Below are positions 9,600 to 19,175 of a stretch of DNA of 64,000 bases, piece after piece (within the stretch, counting starts at the first letter, position 1; each line of letters opens with the position of its first letter). A program made the position numbers and the translations under genes. The notes beneath the pieces were generated by a model. It had not been told where the DNA came from. It saw only the letters and a program-made list of their open reading frames with translations, and searched no databases. The stretch covers positions 148,119 to 212,118 of the forward strand of contig RSEH01000029.1 of the NCBI GenBank assembly GCA_006503475.1. Reading direction: 5' to 3'. This DNA is from Stentor roeselii. Taxonomy: Eukaryota; Ciliophora; Heterotrichea; Heterotrichida; Stentoridae.

Positions 9600-10000
9600 A
9601 TATTTTCAGATTCGATTCAAACCTTATGTCAATAATGGCTGAAATCTTTTCAAAATTCAACTCTAGAGCATCTGAAAGCTGGACATATTCAGTTCCTAGT
9701 CATACATTCCATAATCCCATTAAAAACCGAAATAAACTTTAAAACACCTAAAGATGTATCAATCTTTCAGTCAAATTAGGTCCTCTGAACAGTTTATCCG
9801 AACTACAAATAAAAATCTACAGTCTCAAAGCTTCTTAATAGATTCTCTGGAAGATCAAGAAAGTTTGACATCACAGTATTATTACCAATTAGACCTCTGA
9901 ATTTAATTCACAATTGCAAATTGATATTTTTAGAACATTTAAAGAATCCCAAGTAAATGTGACTGAGTTTTTTAAATCTTTGAAAAGAACCTTGTAATGA
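9600..10000 (+). pseudogene. Decayed third copy of the exonuclease gene
   Basis: Broken frames match the exonuclease paralogues in order: MAEIFSKFNSRASESW, then LGPLNSLSELQIKIY, SFLIDSLEDQ, then after a gap IRPL and QIDIFRTFKESQVNVTEFFKSL. These correspond to the MAMIVEILSE, FGPLNVLNELKL, VIFIDSV, ENRPL and QIEIFRKISESS...VQDFFEPF blocks of the gene at 13335. About 120-130 codons containing the nuclease core are deleted, and several stops and frameshifts separate the blocks. It lies directly after the dead paralogue, suggesting tandem duplication. Confidence 0.65.
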
Positions 10001-10161
10001 TCAACAATAAATAAAAGTATTTATTCCTCGATGATCATTTAGACATATCTGGCAATTACTATGTTAAAGTCTATTCTTAAATCTTTATCAGAATAAAGAC
10101 ACTTTATAAACCATTAAATTATGATTAATCAAACATCTAACATAACCTTACAACAAATACA

Positions 10162-12261
10162 TTAAAACGTCTGATAAATCTTAATTGCGTTGTAAACCAA
10201 TAACTTCAACCCCTCCACAGAAAGTCTTCTAGTAACCAATCTCTGAGTCGATAATTTCACAATCTCCTTAACCTTCAAAATCACTTTCAACTCATTTCGT
10301 TCCTCACTGCGACTGCCAAACAAAACTTCAGCAATTTTCCCAAAACTATAAATCAACGAAACTCGACAATTTCTCCCTTGAATCACTTCTGGAGCTTTAA
10401 ACTCATCTAAAATAAAATCCTGAGGCTTAAGGTCGATTTTCAATTGAAAAAACTGATCAAAAACCAAACAATCCAAATCAAAACAATTAATTTCTGAATT
10501 TTTTTTCAAAATACTTTCAACTAACCCAAACAATTGTCTAAAAACTTCTAATTTTTGCCCAAAATCTAAAAAATTCAAGAATTGCGAAAGTGGCTGTGAG
10601 GACCCCGAAGAGCAAATCAAGAAATCTTTCTCGTTGCTTCTGCAGATTCCAAAAAATTTCCTCAAGACGGCCTCTTGATTTGCTTGAGAAGCTCTGCAAA
10701 GAGCCCTGGCATTTTTTTTATGAATTTCAATGAGTTGATAATTTTCGAATAAAAGTCTTGTTTCATTTGCAGAAAATACCCTGGAGTCGTTTTCTAAGGT
10801 TTTTGAGTGAAACTTTCGAATTTCTTTCAGAACTGATCGCTTTGTTTTTCCCACTGCTTTAGAAATCCCTGATTTTTTCCTTTCGATTACTTCTGAGAGA
10901 CAGATTTCGTAGTTAAAAACAGGTTTTTCTTCATTCCAGATGAAATTATTGAGAGGAAAGTGATTTTTTATAAATGTGATGCCGATTGATGCGAGTTCTT
11001 CTATCAGCTCGTTGATACTTTCAACAATAAGACCTGGGTTTTCATTTACCATTTCAGCGAATGTCAAGAAGTTGTTGGGAACTGCGCAAGTCACGAGATG
11101 GTCTTTCAGGTTTAACTGAATTTTTCGGTGATTGAAGCGATTTGATAGAAAAAAGTCTTTTTTCATGTTGAGAGCAGTTTTTAGGTCTTGAAGGACTTTT
11201 AAGGAAGAAGGTGAAGATTGGTAGTTTTTGTATGTGAAACGAGGAATCACTTTCAATGACTTTCCTAATTCTATCAATTCTTCGAGGTCTTTGAAATTGT
11301 TTGAAAGGATTTGGATGAATTGAGGAATGTGGAGGTTTAACGTGTCTAGATCTTTTTGCATCATCGGGATTGTTGACATGTTTTCCTTTGTGAGAAGTGA
11401 GGAATGGTAGGAAAACTGGAAGGTTATCTTTGATTGAAAGGAAAAAAAACCTTGGTGAAGGGTTTTGTTTATTTGAATCAGGTATTTTTTTAGGTTTTTT
11501 ATTTCAAAAGACCCTAACACCTCACTTTTTAGGAAATCTTCATGGTTTAATGAGTACTTCAGTGAAATCACTCCAGAAGTCACTGAAATTTCAACTAAAA
11601 CCCTTCTAAAACTACTCATATGTGAATTGATCTCAAAGAAACTCAACACCCCGTCTTTCACTGTCACTAAAGGTTTTTTTCTCCTTTGAAACTCAATCTC
11701 GATACATTTTAACAAAAACTTATCAAAATTCTCAATATTTTCCCCAAACTCAATAAAAGATCTCATAAAATCCGAAACTAAGACTTGTTCCGTTTCGACT
11801 ATTTTTGAAATTTTATAAGAAAAATCACTGAAATTCTCAAATAGTGAATAATTCAAGTTTCTCGCTGCATAAACCACTTTTTTCCAAGAGCCGGTGACGA
11901 AGAAGTCAAGTCTTTTCTCAGTTTTATCAAAATACGCTCTTTGAATTTGAAGTTCTGGAAGATTATCAGGAAAAAAGTCAATTTTTTGTGTTTGATAAGC
12001 GGAATTGACCAAATGACTTGAAAGATGCTCGGAAAGGTCCTCAGTGCTTCGATAAGAAAGAAATTTGTAAAGCATGTGAGTTCCTGTATATGAAACTTCT
12101 TGGACTGGAACATTCGTAATCACTTCAGAAGAATTCAAAGAAATTGAATATCTCAGAAAACTTGTTGAATTGAAAAGAGCTTCTGACTTGATTGGATGAT
12201 TTGACTTCGAGATTTTTAGTTTTGCCAGGTATGACTTGTTTTCTGTTGTTGAGATATGCAT
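10162..12261 (-). CDS. Unknown 699-aa protein with C-terminal kinase-like fold
   Basis: I do not recognise the N-terminal 500 residues, which show mixed alpha/beta character. Near the C-terminus a row of motifs recalls protein kinase subdomains: CFDLDCLVFD where HRDLK-x-x-NIL would be, FKAPEVIQGR (the APE motif, about residues 621-630), then LIYSFGKIAEVLFG (kinase DIYSFG-x-x-x-E-x-x-x-G). The catalytic-loop asparagine and the DFG motif are not recognisable, so if this is a kinase domain it is a pseudokinase. This is a motif-order argument only. The gene sits between the dead and active exonuclease copies on the opposite strand. Confidence 0.65.
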   Translation of the reverse strand: MHISTTENKSYLAKLKISKSNHPIKSEALFNSTSFLRYSISLNSSEVITNVPVQEVSYTGTHMLYKFLSYRSTEDLSEHLSSHLVNSAYQTQKIDFFPDNLPELQIQRAYFDKTEKRLDFFVTGSWKKVVYAARNLNYSLFENFSDFSYKISKIVETEQVLVSDFMRSFIEFGENIENFDKFLLKCIEIEFQRRKKPLVTVKDGVLSFFEINSHMSSFRRVLVEISVTSGVISLKYSLNHEDFLKSEVLGSFEIKNLKKYLIQINKTLHQGFFSFQSKITFQFSYHSSLLTKENMSTIPMMQKDLDTLNLHIPQFIQILSNNFKDLEELIELGKSLKVIPRFTYKNYQSSPSSLKVLQDLKTALNMKKDFFLSNRFNHRKIQLNLKDHLVTCAVPNNFLTFAEMVNENPGLIVESINELIEELASIGITFIKNHFPLNNFIWNEEKPVFNYEICLSEVIERKKSGISKAVGKTKRSVLKEIRKFHSKTLENDSRVFSANETRLLFENYQLIEIHKKNARALCRASQANQEAVLRKFFGICRSNEKDFLICSSGSSQPLSQFLNFLDFGQKLEVFRQLFGLVESILKKNSEINCFDLDCLVFDQFFQLKIDLKPQDFILDEFKAPEVIQGRNCRVSLIYSFGKIAEVLFGSRSEERNELKVILKVKEIVKLSTQRLVTRRLSVEGLKLLVYNAIKIYQTF

Positions 12262-13334
12262 TCAAGGAGTATTTTATATAGAATAAATGGAAACTTTGAA
12301 ATTGTAGGGAAAATTATTATAGGTTTTTTGGTTTTTTTCTTTTTAAGTGGGTTGAAGTTGTAGGAGGATTGAGGATTGAGAGGTTAGGAATGAATCTGTG
12401 GAGATAGGCAAGTTGAATTAAATGATTGGATGGTTCGTTTAAGGTCTTTTTGATTGGATGAAATTTTAGAGTTTTTGGTTTATAGTTTTCTTTAAGTGAT
12501 TTTCATGTTAAATTTAAATCTCTAAGCTTATTCTTTGGATTGTTCTTTTATGAGATATTCTGAGTGGTCTGATCATGATAATAAGGAATAAGAATGACTT
12601 TTCTTTTCATGGTACTAAAATGAGAAAATCTCTTGAAGATTGAAATAAATGAACAGTAGCATATCAGAATAAACTAAAATATCATCTATTGAATAATCTT
12701 GGTAACTTTCAGGTGCCATGACTCTGAAGTAAATGAAGAAATTTTAAATTCTTTAAAGTTTATACTTCTTGCAGGACCATAAATTTATGAAAGTAAGAAG
12801 ACTCAAAGTAAAGGTAAGTTCTTAAATCCTGACAGTCAACAGTATAACATTAGTTTCAAATGTTTCTTTATATTTCCTGGAAAATTCTTTAAATTACTTT
12901 AGTTTATTAGAATGTTGAATTCTAAAAAGTGTTTTTTTATATAACCTTGAAAAAACACTATTAAATTGAATTTAAGCTGATGGGAGAATGGAGATATTTT
13001 TTATAAGCGAAAATATAAGGTAAATTTTAGGGATTTTCATTAATGCATCCATTGAAATGCTTTAGATAATTAAAATGAGGAGAAAGTTCAAGGAGTATTG
13101 ATTAAATTCATCTTTAGTTCATATCTAATAATTAAACAAATCTTTCAAAATCATTGAAATTATTTCCTAACAATTACACCTAACTTTAAGTGCAACTAAT
13201 CTATTTAAAATTAAAAATTCTTAACAAAGTGCCTTAAATCTATAAAATACAAATAAATCTAAGTAAAGTAAACAATATAAACATCAAAAACTCTAATCTA
13301 ATCTTACCATGAAATAAAGACAGCCTTTATAAAT
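12262..13334. other. AT-rich spacer between divergent genes
   Basis: About 1.07 kb. The part next to the minus-strand gene (12300-12480) is strongly G/T-rich on the plus strand, while the part before the exonuclease gene (13190-13334) is C/A-rich. I see no gene, RNA or repeat. Confidence 0.5.
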
Positions 13335-14936
13335 ATGCCAAAGGGAAAAGTTTCTCTAGACACTTGGCTGACATCAATAGGTAAATTCTACTCAGTTTCT
13401 TTGCCATCCTCCGATCTAGAAGAATTTCTTAAAAGAAACACCCTAGATGCAAATATCTTAAAAAAAAAATCAATCATATGTCCGAACTTTTCTCAAGATT
13501 TCAAAATATCACACTCATCAATGTTAACAAAGATCTTCACAAGTTCCCTATTCCACCCTAACACCCTAGTAAAAAAAAAGACATTAAAAAACCTTTTCAA
13601 GTACCTTTCAAACCTTTTAAAAGAATTCCAAATCGACTCACTAACCCTTCCTTGTTTTCAGCTCGAATCAGACATCTGGAAAAGTTTAGACCCAATATTT
13701 TTAAAACCTTTTCTAAAGTACTTCAAAACAACAATCACCAGATCAGAGTAATTTTTAAAAAGTGTAAAAATTTACGCTGCCGAGCTTTTGTTAAACGAAT
13801 CTAAATCAAAAGCGATTCAATACGGGTTAATTTTTTCCTTTCTGGTAAGTTCCAGTCAGTCCTTCCTAGAAAAACTCTTCGACTTGAAACTCGACCCAAA
13901 TCTTCAAATCGCTCTTCAAACCGAGCAAGAGAAAAAAAAGCGAAAAGTCATTCCAGAAGAAGCGATTCATAGAAGTTTAAATTTTCACATCTGGAAAGAC
14001 GATATCTGCATATACCAACTCATAGAGATCTTTTACAAAGAACCTCCAATCATGGCAATGATAGTCGAGATACTCTCAGAAGCACCTCCAAGTCGAAAGC
14101 ACAGATGGAAGCTGGGCATCGCTAGTTTCATCCTTCATCGATTCCCTGAAGTAGAAGTTTCTGACAAGGTAAAATCAAAACTTCACTCAGTCCCTGCCCG
14201 AAGATGCGCAGGAACCTTTAAAGACTTTGGACCTTTAAATGTCTTAAATGAACTGAAACTTTCTATTGAAGAGTCGCAAGTGATTTTCATTGATTCTGTA
14301 AAAATTTTGGAAAATGTTCAGGTCCCAGGTGGTTTTATTGGCCTTGACTCGGAGTGGAGGTCGAATATTTTCCAGAATCGAGATAATCCTGTCTCTATTC
14401 TTCAAGTTGCATTTGAGGACAGGGTTCTCATCATTGACCTCCTCGCCCTCAATAAAGAACCTGCACTTGATACTTTCCTTTCACAGTTATTCGAAGGAAA
14501 TTCAATAAAAATAGGAGTTTCTTTTGATGAAGATCTGGTAAAAATAAAAAAACATTATCCTCATTTAAAAGCTGCTCAAAAAAAAATCGAGAAATTAGTG
14601 GATTTAATTGAAGCTTATAAAAGAGTTTATTTGGAAGCACCTGGAGGACTTGCTGGTCTTTGCTACAAGACTCTAGGAATGAGACTTAGTAAATATGAAC
14701 AAAGGTCAAACTGGGAAAATAGACCTTTAAGAAGGTCACAATTGCATTATGCAGCTCTTGACGCTTTTGTGCAAATAGAAATTTTTCGTAAAATTTCTGA
14801 AAGTTCCGGAATTCCAGTTCAAGACTTCTTCGAGCCTTTCACGGGAAAATCATCTAAAGGTAGTAAATTCGAAGATGTGAAAAGATGCAAGATTTGTTTC
14901 AAAGATGACCACATTGAAGAAAACTGCAGATTTTAA
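13335..14936 (+). CDS. DEDDy 3'-5' exonuclease (EXD3/Mut-7-like) with CCHC knuckle
   Basis: The spliced product is 523 residues after removing introns at 13381-13395 and 13748-13762. Exo I is intact (IGLDSEWR), Exo II is IGVSFDEDLVKI, and Exo III is LHYAALDAF (Tyr and Asp present). The C-terminus carries a zinc knuckle, CKIC-x4-H-x4-C. The domain order resembles the Mut-7/EXD3 group, known in animals for trimming small-RNA 3' ends with Argonautes; a similar role here is inference only. Paralogues lie at 7938 (dead) and 9600 (decayed). The start is fixed by the paralogue sharing L-D-x-W-L-x-x-I just before intron 1. The stop is 29 bp from the stop of the convergent gene. Confidence 0.85.
13381..13395 (+). 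other. 15-nt intron 1 of the active exonuclease gene
   Basis: GTAAATTCTACTCAG. It has no in-frame stop but the position and phase equal the frame-breaking intron at 7984 in the paralogue. It ends CAG. Confidence 0.78.
13748..13762 (+). other. 15-nt intron 2 of the active exonuclease gene
   Basis: GTAATTTTTAAAAAG contains the TAA that would end the frame. Splicing joins TITRS to DVKIYAAELL and continues the alignment with the paralogue. Confidence 0.82.
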
Positions 14937-14965
14937 TAAAAAGATCATCATTATTACTTCTTATC

Positions 14966-15976
14966 CTAAAATACTCGGCATTCATAATAAGACTTGACCA
15001 AATCTTTCATTTCGCTTCCTTGATTCGGCCTGCTTCTCATGGCTTCCTTGATTTTATTTGAGTACTCAACTTCAAGCGTGTCTAGATTCCTGATCATCTC
15101 TCTCATATCGTACAACTCGCGATGTTCTCCAAGTCGAGAAAATCTTTTCACAAACATAGTGTCCGGAAGTAGGTAAATTTCACTTTCCTTCTGAGAAGTG
15201 ATAAACTTAAAAACTTCATCATTTTTCGCTTTTTCTCTTGTTTCTAAAAGTGTTTTCACGTATTTCTGACAAGGAAAAATTTCAGTTTTTTCACAAAGTT
15301 CAAATAAATTAAGATACATGGTGAGATCTTCGTATTCCTTTTTCATAAGTTCACTTTTCAAGTACTTGGCATCTTCTCTTAACCAAAGTCCATAATCCTT
15401 GGTTTCCTGGCCTTCGACAAAGGTTTTGAATATCTGGTACTTCATGTACATCACTAAAAACTTGTGATTTTTGTAAACTTTGTTCAGTTTAAATATCTTG
15501 AAGATCTTTTCAAAGGTGTCAAGTCCTCCTCTTCTCAATGCATAAAGTGCTGCAGAGTAAAAACCTGTAATAATCGCGTAGTCTTGCTTGCTTAAATACG
15601 GCTCTCTTGATGCAGGGTCGTATGTACCTTCTCCTGGAATTCTTATATAAAGATAATCTTGCCCTACTTTTCTTAGTCTTCCTAAGTAGTTAATTCCACA
15701 TTCAAAGAAAGTACTTTTTTCTAAGAAAACTTCGAATTCAGGAGAATCTTTTATTCGACCTTCGAATTTAGAAACGACCAAGTTGCTGTCATGGCGAAAT
15801 TTCAAAGTCTTTTTATCGGCTTTGTAAAGATTTTGCACTTCGATTAGTTTTAGCTCTAGAAGTGACTTGAAGTCGGTTTTAATCACGTCGTTGATTTCAG
15901 GATTTGGAGACATTGACCTCATAAGCTCTGAGGTGCTGATGGTTGGGTTGAACCTGTGAAGAACTTCGATGTCCAT
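14966..15976 (-). CDS. Unknown conserved-looking protein (336 aa)
   Basis: I do not recognise the family. Most of the protein has a globular, alpha-rich profile with a central block CGINYLGRL-x-x-x-x-x-YLYIRIPGEGTYDPAS-x-EPYLSK. No signal peptide, membrane segment or catalytic signature is evident. A frameshifted paralogue follows directly upstream on the same strand at 16202-17254, sharing the CGINY, PGEGT-[FY]-DPAS, EPYLSK and NHKFLV blocks and the C-terminal C-x-[IV]-F end. Conservation of those blocks in the broken copy shows this is a real protein family with at least two members here. ATG at 15976 has an ATAAATG context. Confidence 0.75.
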   Translation of the reverse strand: MDIEVLHRFNPTISTSELMRSMSPNPEINDVIKTDFKSLLELKLIEVQNLYKADKKTLKFRHDSNLVVSKFEGRIKDSPEFEVFLEKSTFFECGINYLGRLRKVGQDYLYIRIPGEGTYDPASREPYLSKQDYAIITGFYSAALYALRRGGLDTFEKIFKIFKLNKVYKNHKFLVMYMKYQIFKTFVEGQETKDYGLWLREDAKYLKSELMKKEYEDLTMYLNLFELCEKTEIFPCQKYVKTLLETREKAKNDEVFKFITSQKESEIYLLPDTMFVKRFSRLGEHRELYDMREMIRNLDTLEVEYSNKIKEAMRSRPNQGSEMKDLVKSYYECRVF

Positions 15977-16201
15977 TTATATTGATTTTTTTAGATGGAC
16001 TTGGAGGTTGAGGAATTTTTTAAGAGTGATGAGATTTTTTGGGGTTTAGGAGATTTAAGGAGTTTAGGTTTTTGGATTTTAGCTTGGGTGGTTTTTTTTT
16101 TGGTGGTTTTTTAGGGTTGTGGATTGGAGGTGATTTTTTTGAGGTTTTTAGGGTGATTGGAGGTGTATTGGATTTTGTTAAAGATAGAGAATTTAATTTT
16201 A

Positions 16202-17254
16202 CTAAAAGATAGAGCATTTATGATAAGGTCGTACCAAGTGTCTCATTTCTCTGTTTTGAAGATTTCTATTTCTTGTCGCTTCACTTAAATCATTCAAGTA
16301 CTTAGCTTCTATTTCATTCAAATCACTTATCATTATCCTGATATCATAAAATTTGCAAGGAAGTTTTATTTTCTCTTTATCATGAGATGAACGTTGGTCT
16401 ACTTTCTTCAGGAATCATTTTCTCAAGAAACTCTGGCTTAGGCACTAAATAAATACTTTCTTCACTTTTTCTCATGATCGCCTTAAAAAATTCATGATTT
16501 TTCGCATTATCCCTGATCTGAAGAAGCTTTTTAACATACTTCTGACTAGGAAAAATTTGATTTTTTTCACAAAGATTCTCTTTAAGGATATAAAGATAAA
16601 GAGTTAAATCTTCATATTGTTTCCTGATTAATATTCTATAGTCATTTATATTCTCCATCAGCCAATCGCCATAATTTTTTGGTTTCTGCCCGTTAACAAA
16701 AGCAGTTTCTATCTGATATTTAATATACTGTACTAAAAACTTGTGATTTTTGAAGGTTTTGTTTTGTTTAAATATATTAAAAATCGTTTCAAAGCCTCCT
16801 TTTGATCCTCTATTCAATGCCAAAAGAGCTGATAAATAAAACCAGTGATAATTGTAAAGTCCTTCTTGCTTAGATAAGGTTCTATTGATGCTGGGTCGAA
16901 TGTACCTTCTCCAGGGACTCTTATGTAGCATTGTCTATTACCTTCTAGCTTAAGTTTTCCCATGTAGTTGATTCCACAGTCAAAAATAGTTCTTTTTTTG
17001 AAAGTTAACTCGAAACTATTTGTGTCTTCTAATTTTATTTCGGATTTAGAGACTATTAAATTGCTTTCATGTCGGAAAATCATAGATCTTCCTTTTATAG
17101 TATAAAGATTTTCTACATTCTCCAGATTTAATTCCACGAGCTGCTCATATTTCGCATCTATTATTTCTGTGAATTGAGAATTAGGGGTCATTGGCACTTT
17201 CAGAATTTTATTATTTGTTCCAAAATTAAGCTCTTGAAGAGTTTTTAAGTTCAT
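16202..17254 (-). pseudogene. Frameshifted paralogue of the 14966 gene (two compensating shifts)
   Basis: It aligns over its full length with the intact paralogue but in three pieces. The first frame (from ATG 17254) stops making sense after FTIITGF. The match continues one base back as YLSALLALNRG, where the sequence has four T instead of five. A second shift in the opposite direction near RPTFIS restores the first frame, which continues DKEKIKLPCKFYDIRIMISDL to a TAG at 16202-16204, matching the paralogue's C-terminus. The two shifts are -1 and +1, leaving the ends in frame. It is either a recent pseudogene or homopolymer sequencing error. The 16010-16170 stretch downstream is a nearly C-free G/T-rich tract. 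Confidence 0.7.
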
Positions 17255-17332
17255 TATTATCGAAGAACATGAAAAACCTTAAAAATATAGAATAAATTAA
17301 TATTCCAAGAATTCAAAACTCATAAAAAACCA

Positions 17333-18973
17333 TTATTTAGATTTAACCTTCTCAGCGACTCTTGTGAACCTCCTCGAATCTCGATTACTGAGACCATTCC
17401 ATCTTTTACAAACACTTTCCAAATACTTATCAAAAAACAATACAAGTTCCTTCATCAAATAAAACTTTCCGTCTGCATCAGTTTCTTCCTTTTCCATCGC
17501 AAAATACTGATGAACCCTTGAAATCTCTTCTTTAGTCTCATTCATAAGCATGAAAATAACCTGAACATCTTTCGTCCTGCTCTTGACAAACTCTTTAATA
17601 AACTTTGAACACCCTTCACCGAATTCCAAACTTGAAAACTTGCAAAATTCTTTAAAAAACTCTTCATAACTCTCCATTAAACTGTTAAAACTACAGCTTG
17701 AAACTTCTTTAAGTAAAACATGTTCAGACTTATGAAAAATATGAGGATTTCCAGTCAAATTGAAAAATTCTTCAATTAACACCTCAAGAAGATTGCTTCC
17801 ATCAACAGGAGACTTGACACTTGACAAACCATTTAAAATCGAGATGTCAAAACCTTTAGCCTGACCATATTTCGCATTATTTTCATTAAGTTCATTTCCA
17901 AAAACAAGCACAACATTCAAAAAAAGCTGAAGTCGCTTATTACTCCTAATCTTCACACATATTTTTTTCCAATTTTCAAAACAACTCTGAAGATCTTTAA
18001 AGTTTTCCCCAAACTGAAACTTAAAAACAGCACATTCAAGAAAAGAAGGTAAAAAAGTCATTTTTGATAATTGATGTAAAAAATTCTCATTTACACTCAA
18101 TTTTTCTCCACAGTTTTTCATTGATTCTAGTTTTTTTACCTCGTCTTCAGAAGGTAAGACCCTTGAAAGAGCCTTGACGATTTCAGGCGAATCAAGTAAA
18201 TCATTCACATTTGTTTCAAGTTTTTTAACAACTGAGTCTAAAGGCATGGCGAAAACGCGAACAGCTGAAGAGACTAAAATTTCTCTATTGTAGTCCAGGA
18301 CTTTTGTTTTAGTTTCTCTGCGTGCGAAGCACGCAGTGGGAATTGATTTACTTGCTGAGATTGGGAACTTGTTTAATGAACTTTCTCTTATTTTTAATGG
18401 CTGAAGGCCTTCGAAGACACTTTCAGAGATTTTTTCAAGTTTTTTCCAGAAGAGAGGACGAAACTTGCTTTTTGGTCTTGCAGGACTTGAAGAAGATATC
18501 GGCGCTGGTGATGGAGGAGGTGGAGGGGCTTTTCCTGGGGTTTTACTTGGAATTTTTGAAAGGGTTGATGATTGGATGGGGACTGGCGATGCAAGATGAT
18601 GAGTTGAATGCGTCGCTGATGGAATCTTTGAAGATGTTTGAATTGAAGACAATGAAAAAGAGTCTGAAATAATTGAATCGTTTTCTGGATGAAGTTCTTC
18701 TGAAGGCTCTGTTAAAAAATTTAACTGTCGATTTTTTAGACCTGAAAAAATCTTTTGAAAGTTCTGGGCTTTTAAGGTCTCTTCCATTTCTTCTAGTTGC
18801 TTTACCATGAGGAGGTTTTCTTGTTTTAAGGAAATGTTTTCGTCGAGAACTTCTTCGATTTTGTCTAGAGCTTCTTCGGAGATCTCGAAATTTTGGATTT
18901 CTTCAAAGATTTCTTCGTATTCTTTCGCTTTTTCCTCGATTTCCGTGAATCCTTCAGGGTCGTTAAAGTCCAT
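17333..18973 (-). CDS. Formin (short FH1 plus FH2 domain, 546 aa)
   Basis: Residues 1-75 form an acidic coiled coil, followed by a Ser/Thr-rich linker, a short FH1 (KAPPPPPSPAP, about 145-155) and an FH2 domain to near the C-terminus. FH2 hallmarks are FRPLFWKKLE (lasso/linker start), LPSEDEVKKLES, and GNELNENNAKYGQAKGF, which matches the conserved GN-x-x-N-x-x-x-x-x-G-x-A-x-GF motif. Formins nucleate and elongate unbranched actin filaments in the cytoplasm or cortex. There is no GBD/FH3 region and FH1 is minimal, so Rho-type autoinhibition and profilin use may be reduced. It is divergent from the coiled-coil gene at 19176 across about 200 bp. Confidence 0.9.
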   Translation of the reverse strand: MDFNDPEGFTEIEEKAKEYEEIFEEIQNFEISEEALDKIEEVLDENISLKQENLLMVKQLEEMEETLKAQNFQKIFSGLKNRQLNFLTEPSEELHPENDSIISDSFSLSSIQTSSKIPSATHSTHHLASPVPIQSSTLSKIPSKTPGKAPPPPPSPAPISSSSPARPKSKFRPLFWKKLEKISESVFEGLQPLKIRESSLNKFPISASKSIPTACFARRETKTKVLDYNREILVSSAVRVFAMPLDSVVKKLETNVNDLLDSPEIVKALSRVLPSEDEVKKLESMKNCGEKLSVNENFLHQLSKMTFLPSFLECAVFKFQFGENFKDLQSCFENWKKICVKIRSNKRLQLFLNVVLVFGNELNENNAKYGQAKGFDISILNGLSSVKSPVDGSNLLEVLIEEFFNLTGNPHIFHKSEHVLLKEVSSCSFNSLMESYEEFFKEFCKFSSLEFGEGCSKFIKEFVKSRTKDVQVIFMLMNETKEEISRVHQYFAMEKEETDADGKFYLMKELVLFFDKYLESVCKRWNGLSNRDSRRFTRVAEKVKSK

Positions 18974-19175
18974 TTATGAGTCATTAGCCTTATTTGATAA
19001 ATTTTAGGAATTTTAATCAATCATATTAAAGATTTTTTCTAATTTTAAAGTTTTTCATCAAATTTTACCAAAAACATAAAAAAAGTCTTATTTGTTGAAA
19101 AACTTCTGAAAAATCACAAAATTCGAATTGCCACAAGTACTTCCAAAAGAAACTAAATATTTCCTTATAATTTAA

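Noticed and set aside
13845-13859. Third 15-nt intron (GTAAGTTCCAGTCAG) in the active exonuclease gene
   Set aside because: The paralogue aligns without a gap when these five codons are kept (SQSFLEK versus SQVFIEN), so they are probably coding.
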